DNA from: Trametes villosa | Taxonomy: Eukaryota > Basidiomycota > Agaricomycetes > Polyporales > Polyporaceae | Length of the DNA: 64,000 nt | NCBI GenBank assembly: GCA_002964805.2 | Contig: PUDQ02000101.1 | Location: forward strand, 1-64,000 | Reading direction: 5' to 3' | In this document: one piece after another, positions 32,370-45,354 of the stretch | How positions within the stretch are numbered: position 1 is the first letter of the stretch | How the letters are laid out: each line of letters starts with the position of its first letter | Made by a program: the position numbers and the translations under genes | The notes under the pieces: generated by a model | The model's database searches: none | What the model was told of the DNA's origin: nothing | The model's input: only the letters and a program-made list of their open reading frames with translations

Positions 32370-35300
32370 ATGTCTCAGCCCACTACTTCCGGTGCTGCCC
32401 CTGCAGTGAGTCTCCAGCTAACCGGGAAGGCACACCCGCTCACCCCAGCCGGGCTCGATAGTGGAGGCAATTCCCCTTCTTCGACGTGGTCCCCGTGAAA
32501 GATATCCATGACCTGGGAAGTGCGCCCGAGGTATTCCAGGTACGTACCCCCCTCACTCCGGTCCTCTTGCGCCCTTGACCGATGCATGCAGAAAACCCCA
32601 GAAATCTCGACTATTACGACGTCTTCCGTGGGCCTAGTGGTCGCAGACATCCATGGGAGCGTGTACCTCGTCAACCGCGACTTCGAGATTGGGAAGAGCT
32701 GGATAGCGCATACCGGCGGGCGCGTCACCCATATGGCTGAGCGCAAGGGGATCCTCATCACTCTCGGGGTAAGTGCATGACCTTTGGTTCTCCACCTTCG
32801 TCTCAATCCAGGACGCGCTAGGAAGAGGACACGGCGCGCCACCCCTTCCTAAAGATATGGGACCTACAGAAGTTCGACAAGAAGGCCGGGGCGCCGCTCC
32901 TGTTGCGTGCAGCGAAGGTCCAGAGCGGAAACCGCCCTCATCCAGTGAGTTCAGGCAGGTTCTAAGTACGTTCGCTCCACTGATGCAGCGGGCAGGTCTC
33001 TGCAATCGCACTCTCCGCGTCGCTCGCCTACCTTGCAATCGGCTTGGGAGACGGAACCGTCATCCTGTACCGACACCTTGACCAGTCGATCTACTCCGCC
33101 TCCGGCTCGCTGAGCACACTCCCCAAGCCGCGCATCATTCATGAGTCTCCAACGGAGCCCATCACCGGCCAAGGATTCCGCGAGCCGACGGAAGAGAGCC
33201 CGAATGTGTACCTCTTCATCGTCACGACGAACAGAGTACTGTGCTATCAAGCCTCGGGCAAAGGCAGTGGGGGTACGCCGACCGTCGTAGACGAGATCGG
33301 CGCGGGGCTGGGGTGCGCGACTATGGACTGGAAGGCCCATGAGGTGGTCGTTGCGCGGGACGAGGCGATATATCTCTGCGGAACGGAAAGCCGTGGACCA
33401 TGCTATGCGTACGAAGGTGATATCTTGCCTTGCTACGAGTGAGGGTACCGTGCTGACAGCCTGTTCAGGTCCCAAATCAAGCATATATACCCATCGGAAC
33501 TACATCGTGATCGTCTCGCCGCCCTTCACCCCCTCCGCTTCGGCCGCCTCTGCCACGGTCCGGAATTTCGTCGCCAAGGGCGGCGCACCATCAGGCTCGG
33601 ATATCACCAAGCTCACCGTGTTTGACCCTGAGAACCAATATGTCGCGCACTCGGGTACGTTCACGGAGGGTGTGCGCGAGGTCTTCTCGGCTTGGGGGAA
33701 GCTTTACGCTCTGTCCAACGATGGCAAGGTTCGTTCCTGTGGCAGTTCATTTGGGTAGACGGTGTTCTGACAGACGTTCGCAGTTGCTGTGTCTGGAGGA
33801 GAAGCCAACGTCGGAAAAACTCGACATGCTGTATCGGAAAGGGCTATACACGCTTGCGCTCAACATCGCTGAGACGCAGAAACTGGACGAGGCCCACATC
33901 GCGGACATCCACAAGCAATATGGAGACCACCTGTACACGAAGGGCGACTACGACAACGCCATGCAACAATACATCCAGACGATACGCTACGTGCAACCAA
34001 GCTATGTCATCCGCAAGGTAATGCATCTGTTGTCGAAGCATCGCGGTCATGTGAACTGACAGTCGACCAGTTCCTGGACGCACAACGGATACACAACCTT
34101 GTGACGTACCTACAAGAGCTCCATTCGCTCGGGCTCGCGAATTCGGATCATACCACCCTCCTCCTGAACACGTACACGAAGTTGAAGGACGTCGCCCGCC
34201 TTGACAGCTTCATCAAGCGCGAGTCGTTGCGCACGTCCGCGGATGGCGCGAAGGACGAGCTGCCCTTCGACCTCGACACCGCGATCCGCGTGTGCCGGCA
34301 GGCCGGGTACTTCGAGCACGCGTCGTATCTGGCGAAGAAGTACGAGCGGCACGAGGACTACTTGCGGATACAGATCGAGGATGCGGGCAATTACAGGGAT
34401 GCTCTCACTTATTTGCGGCGGCTGGGCGCCGAAGCTGTGAGTACTCGTTACAACCATACGTGAGGTCGCTGACTGACTGTATGCGGGCACGCTTTACAGG
34501 CTGAGACCAATCTTGCGCGTTATGGGCGGGCGATGCTTGACAACCTCCCGGACGAGACCACAGACCTCCTGATCGACATCTGCACCAGCCTCACGCCGCT
34601 CTCCGTCGAGGCGGACGAAGAGGAGGTTGCGCCTGTCAAGCAGGCTGGTGGTGGCTCTTCGTACCTCTCCTATCTGGCGCTCAACAGGGCGTCGAATGCG
34701 AGCGCCACAGCGGAGCCGAACGTACAGACAAATGGGACGAAAGCACCGGAAGCGCTCGCCCGCCAGGACTCCGTACATGAAGCATCTCAGACTTCTACCC
34801 CTCCACCGGCGACGCCAACTACGGCTGCCGCGAAACCCCTCGCAAGTAGCGTGAAGCGGCCGTCTCCGCGGCTCTACTTTGCGCATTTCGTCGACCACCC
34901 TCAGCACTTCGTCCGCTTCTTGGAGACTGTCTCACGCGAGCGATGGGGCCAGACCGTGGAGAACACGTCTGAACCCCTCGCCGTAGAAGCTGACCCGAAC
35001 GCGGACGAGCAGGTGGAGGCGCGAGATCAAGCAGCCGTATGGAACACCCTCTTCGAGCTCTACCTCTCGCCGCCGGGAACCAGCACGAGCGCAGGTTCGA
35101 ACGCGAAGGCGCTCGCAGTACTACAGAACACGCGCCTGCCATACGACCCGACACACGCGCTCATCCTCTGCTCGACGCGCGCGTTCACGCCCGGGCTCGT
35201 GCTCCTCTGGGAGCGCATGGGCATGCACGAGGACGTGGTGCGGTTCTTCATGGACCGCGACCAGGCGGGCGCGCCCGACGCGAGCGCGGAGGTCGTGCGC

Positions 35301-36047
35301 CGCCTCCAGCAGTACGGGCCCGCGCGCCCGCAGCTGTACCCGCTCGTGCTGCGCTTCCTGACGAGCACGCCCGCGCTGCTCGCGCGCCACCGCGAGGACG
35401 TCGGGCGCGTGCTAAGGGTGATCGACGAGGAGCGGCTGATGCCGCCCGTGAGCGTCGTGCAGGTGCTGAGCCGGAACAGCGTCGCGAGCGTCGGGCTCGT
35501 GAAGGAGTGGCTCATGGCGCGCATCAAGAGCGCGCGGGAGGAGGTCGACACGGTGCGCTTTCATATGCGGCGCGTTGGCGGGGTTTGTGCTAAGTGCGCG
35601 GTGTAGGACCAGAAGCTGATCGCGTCGTATCGCACGGAGACGGAGGCGAAGATGCGCCAGGCGGAGGAGCTGGCGGACCCGGACCACCCGCGCGTGTTCC
35701 ACGTCACGCAGTGCTCGGCGTGCCATGGCGGGCTCGACCTGCCCGCGGTGCACTTCATGTGCAACCACAGCTACCACCAGCGGTGCGTCGAGCGACCCTG
35801 ACTATTACTAGAGCGTGTGCGGATCACTGACGTCGTGCGCAGGTGCCTGCCGCAGAACGAGACGGAGTGCCCGAATTGCGCGCGCGAGCACGGGATCATC
35901 CGCGAGATCCGGCGGAACAACGAGCGGCTGGCGGACCAGCACGAGCTGTTCCTGGGGGAGGTGCGCGAGGGCGGCTTCGACGCGCTCGCGGCCGGGTTCA
36001 GCCGCGGGATACTGAACTTGTCGAGGGTGGAGGAGGCGGGGGCGTAG
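32370..36047 (+). CDS. VPS11: vacuolar sorting protein Vps11 / Pep5, HOPS-CORVET subunit (1042 aa)
   Basis: Eleven exons: 32370-32405, 32462-32539, 32592-32768, 32822-32944, 32996-33416, 33469-33728, 33784-34017, 34071-34436, 34500-35552, 35607-35782, 35843-36047; 3129 nt in phase. The N-terminal half is a beta-propeller-like region starting [14 protein letters not shown], the middle is an alpha-solenoid (clathrin-repeat-like: [40 protein letters not shown]), and the C-terminus is a RING-H2 finger ([26 protein letters not shown]). Vps11 is a core scaffold of the HOPS and CORVET tethering complexes that drive endosome and vacuole fusion. An acidic/Ala-Pro insertion around residues 560-620 is lineage variation. 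Confidence 0.96.
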
Positions 36048-36553
36048 CTGCTCAGCATGTGCTCTGGTTTAGGCGTCGGCGTACGTTTCTCTCGAAGCAT
36101 GGATCTTCCATTATATTGGGATTGCTTTACATCCGTGGGCTGAGGATACTCAAGCCGTTCTTTGCGGACTAGTGAGACATATTTCGTGAGCCTAGGATTA
36201 AGTTAATTCTCTTCAAAAGCACTGGTATATGAGATGGTCTCCAGCTCAGCTTCCTACGGCTTCGCAAAGCGAGCAGAGTGCAACATTTCTGAGAGAGCCG
36301 ATGGAGAGCGAGTAATGTGCACTGGGAACGAGAGAAGTGACACCTCGCTGAGCCCCTTGCGGGGCTCAAGGGATGCTATACCTCGGCAATCCATGTTTTC
36401 CTTGCTCCTTCGGTCGCTACCACGCCCACTGCGGAACCCTGCTAGCGCCTCCGCCGCAGAATCAGGAAAGGTCACGCCAAGAACAGGAGAGAGATCAAGT
36501 GTTCCGCGAGAATAGCGAGAACCAACGCCACTCCTACAATACGCGGCCGGCCC
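36048..36553. other. convergent intergenic region VPS11 / NmrA-like
   Basis: 506 bp between convergent gene ends. A short inverted repeat (GAGCCCCTTGCGGGGCTC, about 36351-36368) could form a hairpin near the 3' ends. No ORF of note. Confidence 0.45.
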
Positions 36554-37792
36554 TCATAACAAGGGCAGCCCGAGGTGCGGCGCGAGGGCCTCGCGCACGA
36601 AGTCGTCGATGTCGTGCATGTGCACGCCGAGCTTCAGGACGTTCTCGTCCGGGAGCGCCTTCGCGCCGTACATCCCCGCCTCGTTGTACAGCGTGAACAT
36701 GACGTCGCGATCGGGCACGCCCGTCGTCGGGAGTGCCTCGTAGAGGCCGTCCTTGCCCGTCACTGCGGGGAGTGGGGGTGAGCAGTGGGTCGTGCTGGAA
36801 TCACGGAATGGGGAGAGGGAGCTTACGCTTCTTGACGCTCGCGAGGATGTCGAGCTGCGTGAGGCGTGCGTTGGCGCAGTAGAGGTATTGGTGGTTGAGC
36901 GTGTCCTTGTCGGCGTCCCAGTGGTCGAAGACCGCCTTCGCGATCGCGCCCAGGTCTTTCTGGACATACAGCATCGCCACTGCCGGCGCGCGCTCAAGTC
37001 AATCTACGCGGGGGAGAGCGGGAGAGTGCGACGCGTACGGTGCGTGGTCTCCTTAATGATCGCCTGGTGGAACTCGACGCGGTCGTGCGCGCGGTTGTAC
37101 TGCATGTGTCCGCGGAAGACCATGTTCTCGTAGAAGTTCCCGGTGTAGAGGAAGACGGCCGGGCAGCCCTTCTCGCGGATGTAGTCGTCGACGTGGTACT
37201 TTCCTGGTAAACGCGAACGTGAACGTGAGCATGAGTATGTGGGGGGCGGGCGCGCGGGTGCAGCAAGAGTCACCTTCGTAGATCTTGGAGACGAGACGTC
37301 CCCCGGAGATTGCGTGGGAGCTGGGGAGGGTACTCCATACGAAGCATTGCACGTCGTTTGCGAGGGCGGCATCTACCAAGTTCTTGCCCTGGCGCTCCTC
37401 GCTACCGGGGTCGTCTTTGATTGTCTGGGCACCCGCGAAGGTCAGCGGAACTGGGATACGCGGTATAGAAGGCGCGGCCAGAATACATACCGAGTCGTAG
37501 AAGTTGGTGACGCCGAACACGCCCCAGCACCCACGCAGAGCGGCGTGGAGGTCGGATGGAACGGTGAGGTCTGCCCGCACTACTTCCGCGCCAAGCGAGG
37601 CGAGGTTTTGTGCGGCGGGCGACTGCGGGTCGCGTGTCAGCGCGCGGACGCGGTAGACGTCTGGGTGCTGGAGCAGGAGTTTCGCGACCGAGCCGCCTGC
37701 AAACTGGGGTCAGTAGTGTCGGAGATTGCAGTGCGAGGGTAGAACGTACCTTGATTGCCTGTAGCCCCGCAGACGGCGATGAGCCTCGGCAT
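36554..37792 (-). CDS. NmrA-like family NAD(P)-binding protein (308 aa)
   Basis: Exons: 37792-37750, 37696-37491, 37424-37274, 37203-37039, 36979-36827, 36762-36554; GT-AG, 927 nt in phase. It starts MPRLIAVCGATGNQGGSVAK, the GxxGxxG dinucleotide-binding motif of NmrA/HSCARG-type atypical SDRs, followed by VYRVRALTRDP and GAEVVRADL (pyrophosphate-binding and ribose-sensing strands). CFVWSTLPSS occupies the usual position of the NmrA active-site strand, and FLYTGNFYENM is typical of the family. These proteins usually bind NADP without classical SDR catalysis and act as redox sensors or nitrogen-regulation partners; the role here is not known. Confidence 0.9.
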
Positions 37793-38729
37793 GGTACTCT
37801 AGTTGTGGGATATATTCGACCGTTCGCACGAGAGGGATAGGTCCCGAAGAGGATGTGAAGCAGCACTGTGGTAGTATAGCGCAGAGTAAGCGTCTTTATA
37901 TACGAGGAGCCCTTTGTATCCCAAAATAGGCTGTCAGAGTATCAGCACGAAGTCAATGCATGGGAAACAGGCTTGACTGCTAGCGATTCTGACCTGCACT
38001 TGGTGCGCAAGGGCCGACAAGTCGGCGTCGTTGCATGAACAGGTGTCTGCAAGACACAGCAAGAGCTCAAGCAGCGCCTCTTGTATAAGACAACAGCCAT
38101 CACGAGAATGAGGTGTCTTCGGACGCCATGGGCATGTCTGAAGAGTTCTGAAGCGTACCCGGGACTTCGAACCTGCGGCTCGGATCTCGAAGGTTGCGTC
38201 TCATCTGACCCACTCTGGACGAGTTTAGCTCGCCTCAATATAGCGAGAGTTGGGAGCAATGACATGTCGCCAGCCGGCCACAGTCTACTGACGACCGGTG
38301 TGATTGGAGCGTTGATTTACTACATGGACACGAAGTCACTAGCGGGTTAGACATGTCGAGCGTGAATAACAAGCGGAGAAACTTACCCACCGATTACATT
38401 TGGGCAGTCACGACTCAGATGCAAGAGATTTATGGCAACCACTCGTAGCAAACATAAGAATCCGCATCGTTCAAGCATTATTTGCTTCAGGTTGTAGCAG
38501 ACGGGACTGAAAGGATAGTGGACGAAGAAAACAAGCAAGAGCCAGAAGGGGCGGGAGGACTCGGAGGGACTCCGAGTCCCTCAGGAGAGAGCGATCGGAG
38601 AACACCGCCACCACGTGGGAGTTATGGCGAGCGCCTACGGGCCAGACGCGTCCTGAGCGCGACCTTGTCTCAGCGCGACCGCGACCGCTTCCTCTCAGCC
38701 ACTCTCCTCTCACCGACTCTCTGCGCGCG
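37793..38729. other. divergent intergenic region NmrA-like / SMC1
   Basis: 937 bp without a credible gene. A tRNA-like T-arm (GGTTCGAAGTCC on the minus strand near 38165) was checked and rejected because the stem does not pair. The SMC1 promoter should lie just upstream of 38730. Confidence 0.5.
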
Positions 38730-41700
38730 ATGCCGCTCATCCGGATTGAGGTGAGCGACTTCAAGTCCTACCGCGGCCACCAGATCATTGGCCCTTTCCG
38801 CAACTTCACCTCTGTCATCGGCCCCAATGGCGCGGGCAAGTCCAACCTCATGGACGCCATCTCCTTCGTCCTTGGCGTCAAGTCTGCCCAGCTCCGCTCT
38901 AGCCAGCTCAAGGATCTTGTCTACCGCGGCCGTAGACTCGCTCGTAACCCGGATGGCGAGGGCGCAGGACCGTCCCAGCCTCAGCAGGACGACGAAGAGG
39001 ACGGCGAGGGTGAAGGCGAGGGCACCGCAACCAAAGCTTGGGTCCTCGCCGTGTACGAAGATGCGGACAAGAAAGAATGGCGTTTCCAGCGAACGTGAGT
39101 GTTTATTACACGTTAACGTGCCCATGTATGCGCGTCGCGTCGGTCTCCCGTTCAGTCCTGAGTGTTTGGACGCGTCTACCCCGGACTGCAATATCAGACG
39201 GGGCAGCTGTGTGCCATCGCAACGTCTCGACCGTGTCGGTGGCAGTAGAGCACTGTTGTGTTCCTGGTTAACGGAGTGTTGTGAGACTCCATTCCAATTG
39301 AGTCTTTCCTTGGTAACCACACATTCGCTTGAATGCGTGGCTACGAGTAGCCGCAGTGACCTGCCGGGAACGACTCAATGCAGACTTCGATATTCCTGCA
39401 AAGAGGCGTGATAAGCAATGCTTCGCGAAACGGCGCGCGAGTACTTGTTAAAATAGTGGAAGTGGAACTCAGCAAATGGAAGTGGAAGTGGGCTAGCGGA
39501 AGTGGGAGCTCGTGTCAAGGCGGGCCAATAGCAGGCCACTTCCACTTCCACTCGCTCATCTTTCCGCGTGACTAGCGCGCGGACGCGCTCGCGTTCAATG
39601 TGACCGCGCGAGTTGCGCTCCTCTCATCACATCCGCCGCTACCTTGCTACTCGCTGCTTGAGTCTCTGCCCGAATTTCTGCCCGACCCCGCTGGCATAAA
39701 CTTACAGAGGGCTTCTAAGGGTCTTCAATAGCGCCGGCGGCGGTGACCCAGAGTTAGGGATGTTACAACACCCTGGAATGGGTTGACAGGATCGCCTGCC
39801 GAGGGTAGCTAGCGGGCAAGCTTCATGCCGAGCCGCTCTCCCTGCAACAGAGTCTCCTAGGCCACACCCTCGCGCCGTCCCCAGGGTGTAGCCACATCTT
39901 CCTAGGTCTGGGTAGGATCCCCCTTGCGCACTCCCCAGGTGGAACTAAGCCGGCGAGTGGAAGTCGGGCGAGTGGAACGCCGACTCATCGGAGCAAACTT
40001 CCACTTCCCCCATTTTGGTGGGTCCCCACGGCGCGCGACACGTTAGTCACTTGTATCCGGGGATCGACTAGAAGGTGGAAGTGGAACTCTGCTCCGACGG
40101 GTGGGAGCTCTACTTCCACTCACCATCCCATTTCCACTTTTACTCCAATGGGCGGCGCGGCCACAAAAAAACGCCAGAGCGCGGAGGACCGTGTGGGGGC
40201 GCGCGTGTGCGTGAGGACGGGTTTAATAAGTGTGGCGGAGGGCATAGGCCCGAGCGATGCAGACGCGTGCATGACCTACGATGAGGGCGGTGCAGGCGTA
40301 GATGCGAAGATAGCGCGGACATGTGCGGTGAGGGCGCAAATGAGGGCGATGCGGACTGGGTCCGCCGTTTCATCATAAACTCCCTAAATTCGTAGGGAGG
40401 TGGCTTCCACTATGACCGCCTAGTCTCAGTGCTTTCGGGATGGGGACCCGTTCGCGATCGTGTTCATGCTCGCGTCTGTATTACCCTGCTTCACATCGGC
40501 GTGTGCGCACACTCTGCACCGTAGCTCGTGGACGCGTCCGACCTGCCCACGTCTGCGTTCTCCGCCGCGTACATCTCGCCTTCGCACGCTTATGCCATTC
40601 GCCGCAAGCACTAGCTACGCGCCGTCTTTCTCCCCGCACGCGCCTTCGCTGCACCGCGACCTCATTCGTCCCGAAGGAAAGTCAGATTGTGAGCGGAAGC
40701 AGAACTGCGACTCGCTGGGGCGCAGTTCCGGTTCCACCCGCGAGCTGTCGGCGATCCCTCAGCTCTATCAGTTACTTCTATGCGCGAGCGTTATGGTTGT
40801 TCGAAAGAGGCATCTGGACCGCTGTTAACGCGTTGGCGTTGGCGTCCTTGGACAGGCTCTCCCCACGGGCCGCAGAATTAGAGGGCGTGCATGACACCTC
40901 ATGGTTTCAGCTGCATTTATATCAGCTGGATGTTGTTTCGGTTTTGGCCGACCGAGTGTGAAGACTTCATACTAACAACACTATACCCTATAGCATTTCC
41001 ACAACCGGCGCATCCGAATACAAGCTGAACAACAGAGTCGTGACCTACTCGACCTACAACGCCGCGCTCATCCAGCACAACATCCTCGTCAAGGCGAAGA
41101 ACTTCCTCGTCTTCCAGGGCGACGTCGAGGCCGTCGCGTCGCAGTCCCCCAAGGAGCTCGCGCGGCTCATCGACCAGATCTCGGGGTCGCTCGAGCTCGC
41201 GCCCGACTACGAGAAGGCGCGCGAGGCGCTGGAGCGCGCGACGGAGAACGCGACGTTCAACTTCACGAAGCGGCGCGGGATCGCGGGCGAGATCAAGCAG
41301 TATAAGGAGCAGAAGGGCGAGGCGGAGCGATTCGAGGCGCTCTGCCAGGAGCGGGTGCGCCAGAGCCTTCATGTCGTCGTAGCCTGGGTGATTGCTGATA
41401 GTTGCTGTAGGACGAGCTGGTGCTCCGGCGCATTCTGTTCAAGCTGTACCATATCCAGCACTCGCTGGAGGAGCACGCGCGGGCGATCAAGGAGCAGAAT
41501 CAGACGCTCGCGGGCCTCCGTGCGGAGCAGCGCAAACACGAGAAAGCTCTCGAGGACGCTCGTGCTGAGCAGGCCCGAGCGCGCTCGAACGTCATGCAGA
41601 AGGAGAAGCGAATCAAGAAGGCGGAGAAGGCCCTCGAGACTAAGGTGAGCCGGTGCGAGAGCACTGACGGTGAACGACGGGGACTGAGCTTTCGTGTAGC

Positions 41701-44700
41701 GACCGGACTTGGTGCGGATCGAGGCGCAGATCAAGCATGCCGAGCGGAAGCGGGAGAAGGCACAGCAGGAGCTGGAGAAGCTCCGGCAGACCGAGGGCGA
41801 GCAGCGGCGGAAGCTGGAGACGTTCCAAGACAACCTGCAGACGGTGCAGAGAGCGGCGAACGCTGCACAAGGTGCGTGGCCCAATACGACTCGACTTCGC
41901 AGTCTCTGACAACCCTTCAGAGGCGCAGCGGCGAGCGGCGCAGACTAACTTATCACTAAGTGAAGAGAGCCTGGAGGAGTACCGGAGGCTGTGAGTGTGT
42001 GCGCTGCATTTAGACTGGGTTCATATTAACGCGAGCTCGACAGTAAAGCGAGCGCGAGTATCCTCGCCGTTGATGAGCGGCAGTCACTCGAGACGCTCTC
42101 GCGAGACGAGAAGACCGCGGCACGGGCGCTCGCGCAGCTGAAAGACAAGCTCGAGCAGCTGACGCAGAAGCGCGACAAGCTCTCCGAGGACGAGCGCACG
42201 CAGGGACAGAAGAAGGCCGAGGTATGCAGTTTAATCTGCGCATGACAGACGTATGGTCGGCTGATCGAGATACAGCTGGACGAGAAGGTGGCAGAGTTGT
42301 CGGAAGAGCTGAAGCGCGCGAAGCAGGAGCACGAGAACCAACAGTCCGAACGGACGCGCATCGAGTGAGCACCACTGCTCCGTCGCCCAGCTGCACCACT
42401 GACCATCGCACAGACAACTCGAGAAGGAGATCAACGAGAAGCTGGTCGACATCTACGAGAAGCTCACGCAGGCGGGCGTCGACCAGCAGGAGTCGCAGCG
42501 GGAGACGCGGCTGAAGGAGACGCTCGCGAACCTGCAGCGCATCTTCCCAGGCGTGCGCGGGCGCGTCGTGGACCTGTGCAAGCCGACGCAGCGCAAGTAC
42601 GAGGCGGCGGTCGCGGTCGTGCTGGGGCGCAACATCGACGCGATCGTCGTGGACGAGGAGCGCACGGCGATCGACTGCATCGAGTACATGCGCAACCAGC
42701 GCGCGGGGCAGGCGACGTTCATCCCGCTCGACACGATCCAGGCGAAGCCGGTGAACGACAAGTTCCGCGCGTTCGCGAAGGGCGCGCGCCTTGCGGTGGA
42801 CGTGATACATTATGACCCCGCGGTCGAGCGTGCGATGCACCATGCGTGCGGGAATGCGCTTGTGTGCGACTCGATGGAGGTTGCGCGGTATGTATGTTAT
42901 GAGAAGGGGCAGGAGGTCAAAGGTAAGGGCGTCCGCTTAGGGAGTCATGAAAGCGAGAACTCACCCGCTTGTCGTGCAGCTGTCACGCTTGAGGGGACTA
43001 TCATCCACAAGAGTGGTCTCATCACTGGTGGTAAGAGCTCGTCCCAGAACGGCAAGAAGTGGGAGGAGAAGGACGTCCAAGGTGCGTATTTCGTCACGTA
43101 TCTTCCTGCCCCATCTAATCATATGACTCCTAGGCCTCCAACGCGTGCGTGACAACCTTATGGCGCAGCTGCTTGAGCTGGGCAAGTCGAAGCCGCGGGG
43201 CAAGGAGAGCGAGATCCTCGTCGCCGAGATCAGCCGCCTCGAGTCGGCGTTGAATGTCGCGCGCGACGACCAGGTACGTATGCCCGCGAGCGTGCACATG
43301 CCAGAGGCTGACCCAGCCACACACACAGAAAGCGTACAAGACACGCTTGACGGGCATCAAAGACGAGCTGAAGCACGTCGATCGTGAGATCCGGGCGCTG
43401 CAGCCGGACCTGCGCAAGGCGCAGGCAACGTACGACACCGTCAAGGGCAAGGTCGACGCGCTCGCGGCGGTCGTGAACGCGGCGGAGGACGGCGTGTTCG
43501 CGGCGTTCTGCCGCGAGATCGGCGTCGCGAACATTCGCGAGTACGAGGAGCGCCAGCTGAAGCTCGCGCAGGCGGAGAGCGATGCGCGCTTGCAGTTCGA
43601 CACGCAGATCGCGCGGCTTACGCATGCGTACGTGTTCTCCTTCTCGTTTTGGTGTTGGGGGAAGGGTGCGGTGCTGATTCTGATGGTTTGCAGCATTCAA
43701 TTCGATGAGCAGCAGCTGAAGGTGACGGAGGAGCGCCTGAAGACGTACGAGGACATCATCGGCTCCGAGGGCGAGAACCTCACCAAGTTGGAGGAGGAGA
43801 AGGAAGAGGCACAGACGGAGATCGCCGAGGCGGAGGAGGCTATCAAGACGCTGCAGGACGACCTCAAGGAGCTCGCCGAGGAGCTCGAGGAGAAGACGAA
43901 GAAGGTCGAGGAGGTAAAGAAGACGACGAACAAGGCGGGCAGGGCGCTCGACCAGGCCTTGAAGGAGGTCGCAGGCCACGTAAGTGCTTTTGGAGTGGCT
44001 GCAGGGCGGGGAGATGCTGACGACTGGCGGCGATGTAGAACGACGAGATCGAGAAGCTGGGGCTGGAACGGTCGGCGATCTACCGCAAGTGCAGGCTGGA
44101 CGAGATCAAGCTTCCGCTGCTCGCGGGTAACCTCAAGAACGTCCCCATGGAGGAGGTGAGACGGTTGTACTCGTGCAGAATTATGAACGAGTTGCTCACT
44201 ACATCGACAGAACCTCCGTGACGAGGTGGCTATGGACGTAGACGAGGACGAGGAAGGCACGCAGCAGGTCAAGCGCGTGTCGGACTTTGGTATCGAGGTT
44301 GACTTCGAGAGCTTGGACGAGGATGAGCGTGAGGTGCGTCACTAGGCCGCATTGCCACAGATTCATTCATGCTTACCCGAACGTACAGGATGGCTCGGCC
44401 GACGCGCTGAAGGAGCTCGACGAAACAATCTTGAAGGTCAACGCTGAGATCGAACAAATGGCTCCAAACCTCAAGGCGATGGATAGGTCAGTTCTGATCA
44501 AGAATGCTCTCCGAGACGCGCTCTTCTAACGTCAAATGCTCTGTAGGCTCGATGACGTCGAGGCGAAGCTTGTTGAGACGGAGAAGGAAGCGGACAAGGC
44601 GCGAACCGACTCGAAGAAGGCGCGCGAGCAGTTCAACGAGATCAAACGGAAACGGTGCGTGGAAGTTGGACCCGCGATATATGCCTCCTGTACTGAACGA

Positions 44701-45354
44701 GCCGCAGCTGTGAGATGTTCAACAAGGCGTACAACCACATCTCGGAACGCATTGATCAGGTGTACAAGGACCTCACGAAGGGCAAGATGGCGCCGACGGG
44801 CGGCGTCGCATACCTGACCCTAGAAGATAGTGAGGTACGATTGTTATTGTCATCGTTCGTTGACCATGCGTTGATCGTATTCTAGGAACCGTATACTGCT
44901 GGCATTAAGTATCACGCAATGCCGCCTATGAAGCGCTTCCGCGACATGGAGCAGCTATCGGGCGGAGAGAAGACGATCGCGGCTCTCGCTCTGCTCTTCG
45001 CTATTCACAGGTGCGTCAGAGTGACCCGCTGTCCCCATCCCGAATACTCACGACTCGCGCAGCTACCAACCATCGCCGTTCTTCGTCCTGGACGAAGTCG
45101 ACGCCGCGCTGGACAACACGAATGTTGCGAAGATTGCGAGCTATATCCGCTCTCACGCCTCGGGGACCTTCCAGTTCATCGTCATCAGTCTGAAGGGCTC
45201 CTTGTACGAGCGCAGCAACTCTCTGGTCGGCATCTACCGGGACCAGGACGTGAACAGCTCTCGGACGCTGACCCTCGATGTGAGTTGGCTATGTCTCATG
45301 CCTGCATTGCTATCGCTGATGGTATGGCTATAGCTCACGCAATACGATGACTGA
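38730..45354 (+). CDS. SMC1: cohesin subunit Smc1 (1246 aa, 20 exons)
   Basis: Exons: 38730-39094, 40994-41354, 41411-41644, 41700-41871, 41921-41990, 42044-42221, 42276-42364, 42414-42922, 42980-43081, 43134-43273, 43329-43627, 43694-43979, 44039-44155, 44211-44333, 44389-44486, 44547-44654, 44708-44834, 44886-45010, 45063-45279, 45334-45354; 3741 nt, all in phase. Walker [10 protein letters not shown] (about residue 33), two coiled-coil arms around a hinge ([20 protein letters not shown] to FIPLDTI), ABC signature QLSGGEKT and Walker [13 protein letters not shown]. The size matches Smc1. It forms the cohesin ring with Smc3 to hold sister chromatids. Intron 1 is 1899 bp, against 49-60 bp for the others, and carries an insertion. 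The coding sequence is intact. Confidence 0.97.
39455..40150. repeat. repeat-rich insertion in SMC1 intron 1 (probable non-autonomous element)
   Basis: The segment starts and ends with GTGGAAGTGGAACTC(A/T)GC (39456 and 40075) and the complementary CCACTTCCACTTCCACT (39536-39552; TACTTCCACTCACC at about 40111). Further GAGTGGAAG/ACTTCCAC copies lie near 39954-40015. Clusters of (GTGGAA) units in both orientations at both ends suggest subterminal repeats of a DNA transposon lacking its own gene. Exact termini and target duplication were not resolved. The GT donor (39095) and AG acceptor (40993) of the host intron are preserved. Confidence 0.6.

Noticed and set aside
38140..38230. tRNA-like B-box (GGTTCGAAGTCC) on the minus strand
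   Set aside because: The T-arm stem does not pair and no acceptor stem or A box fits.
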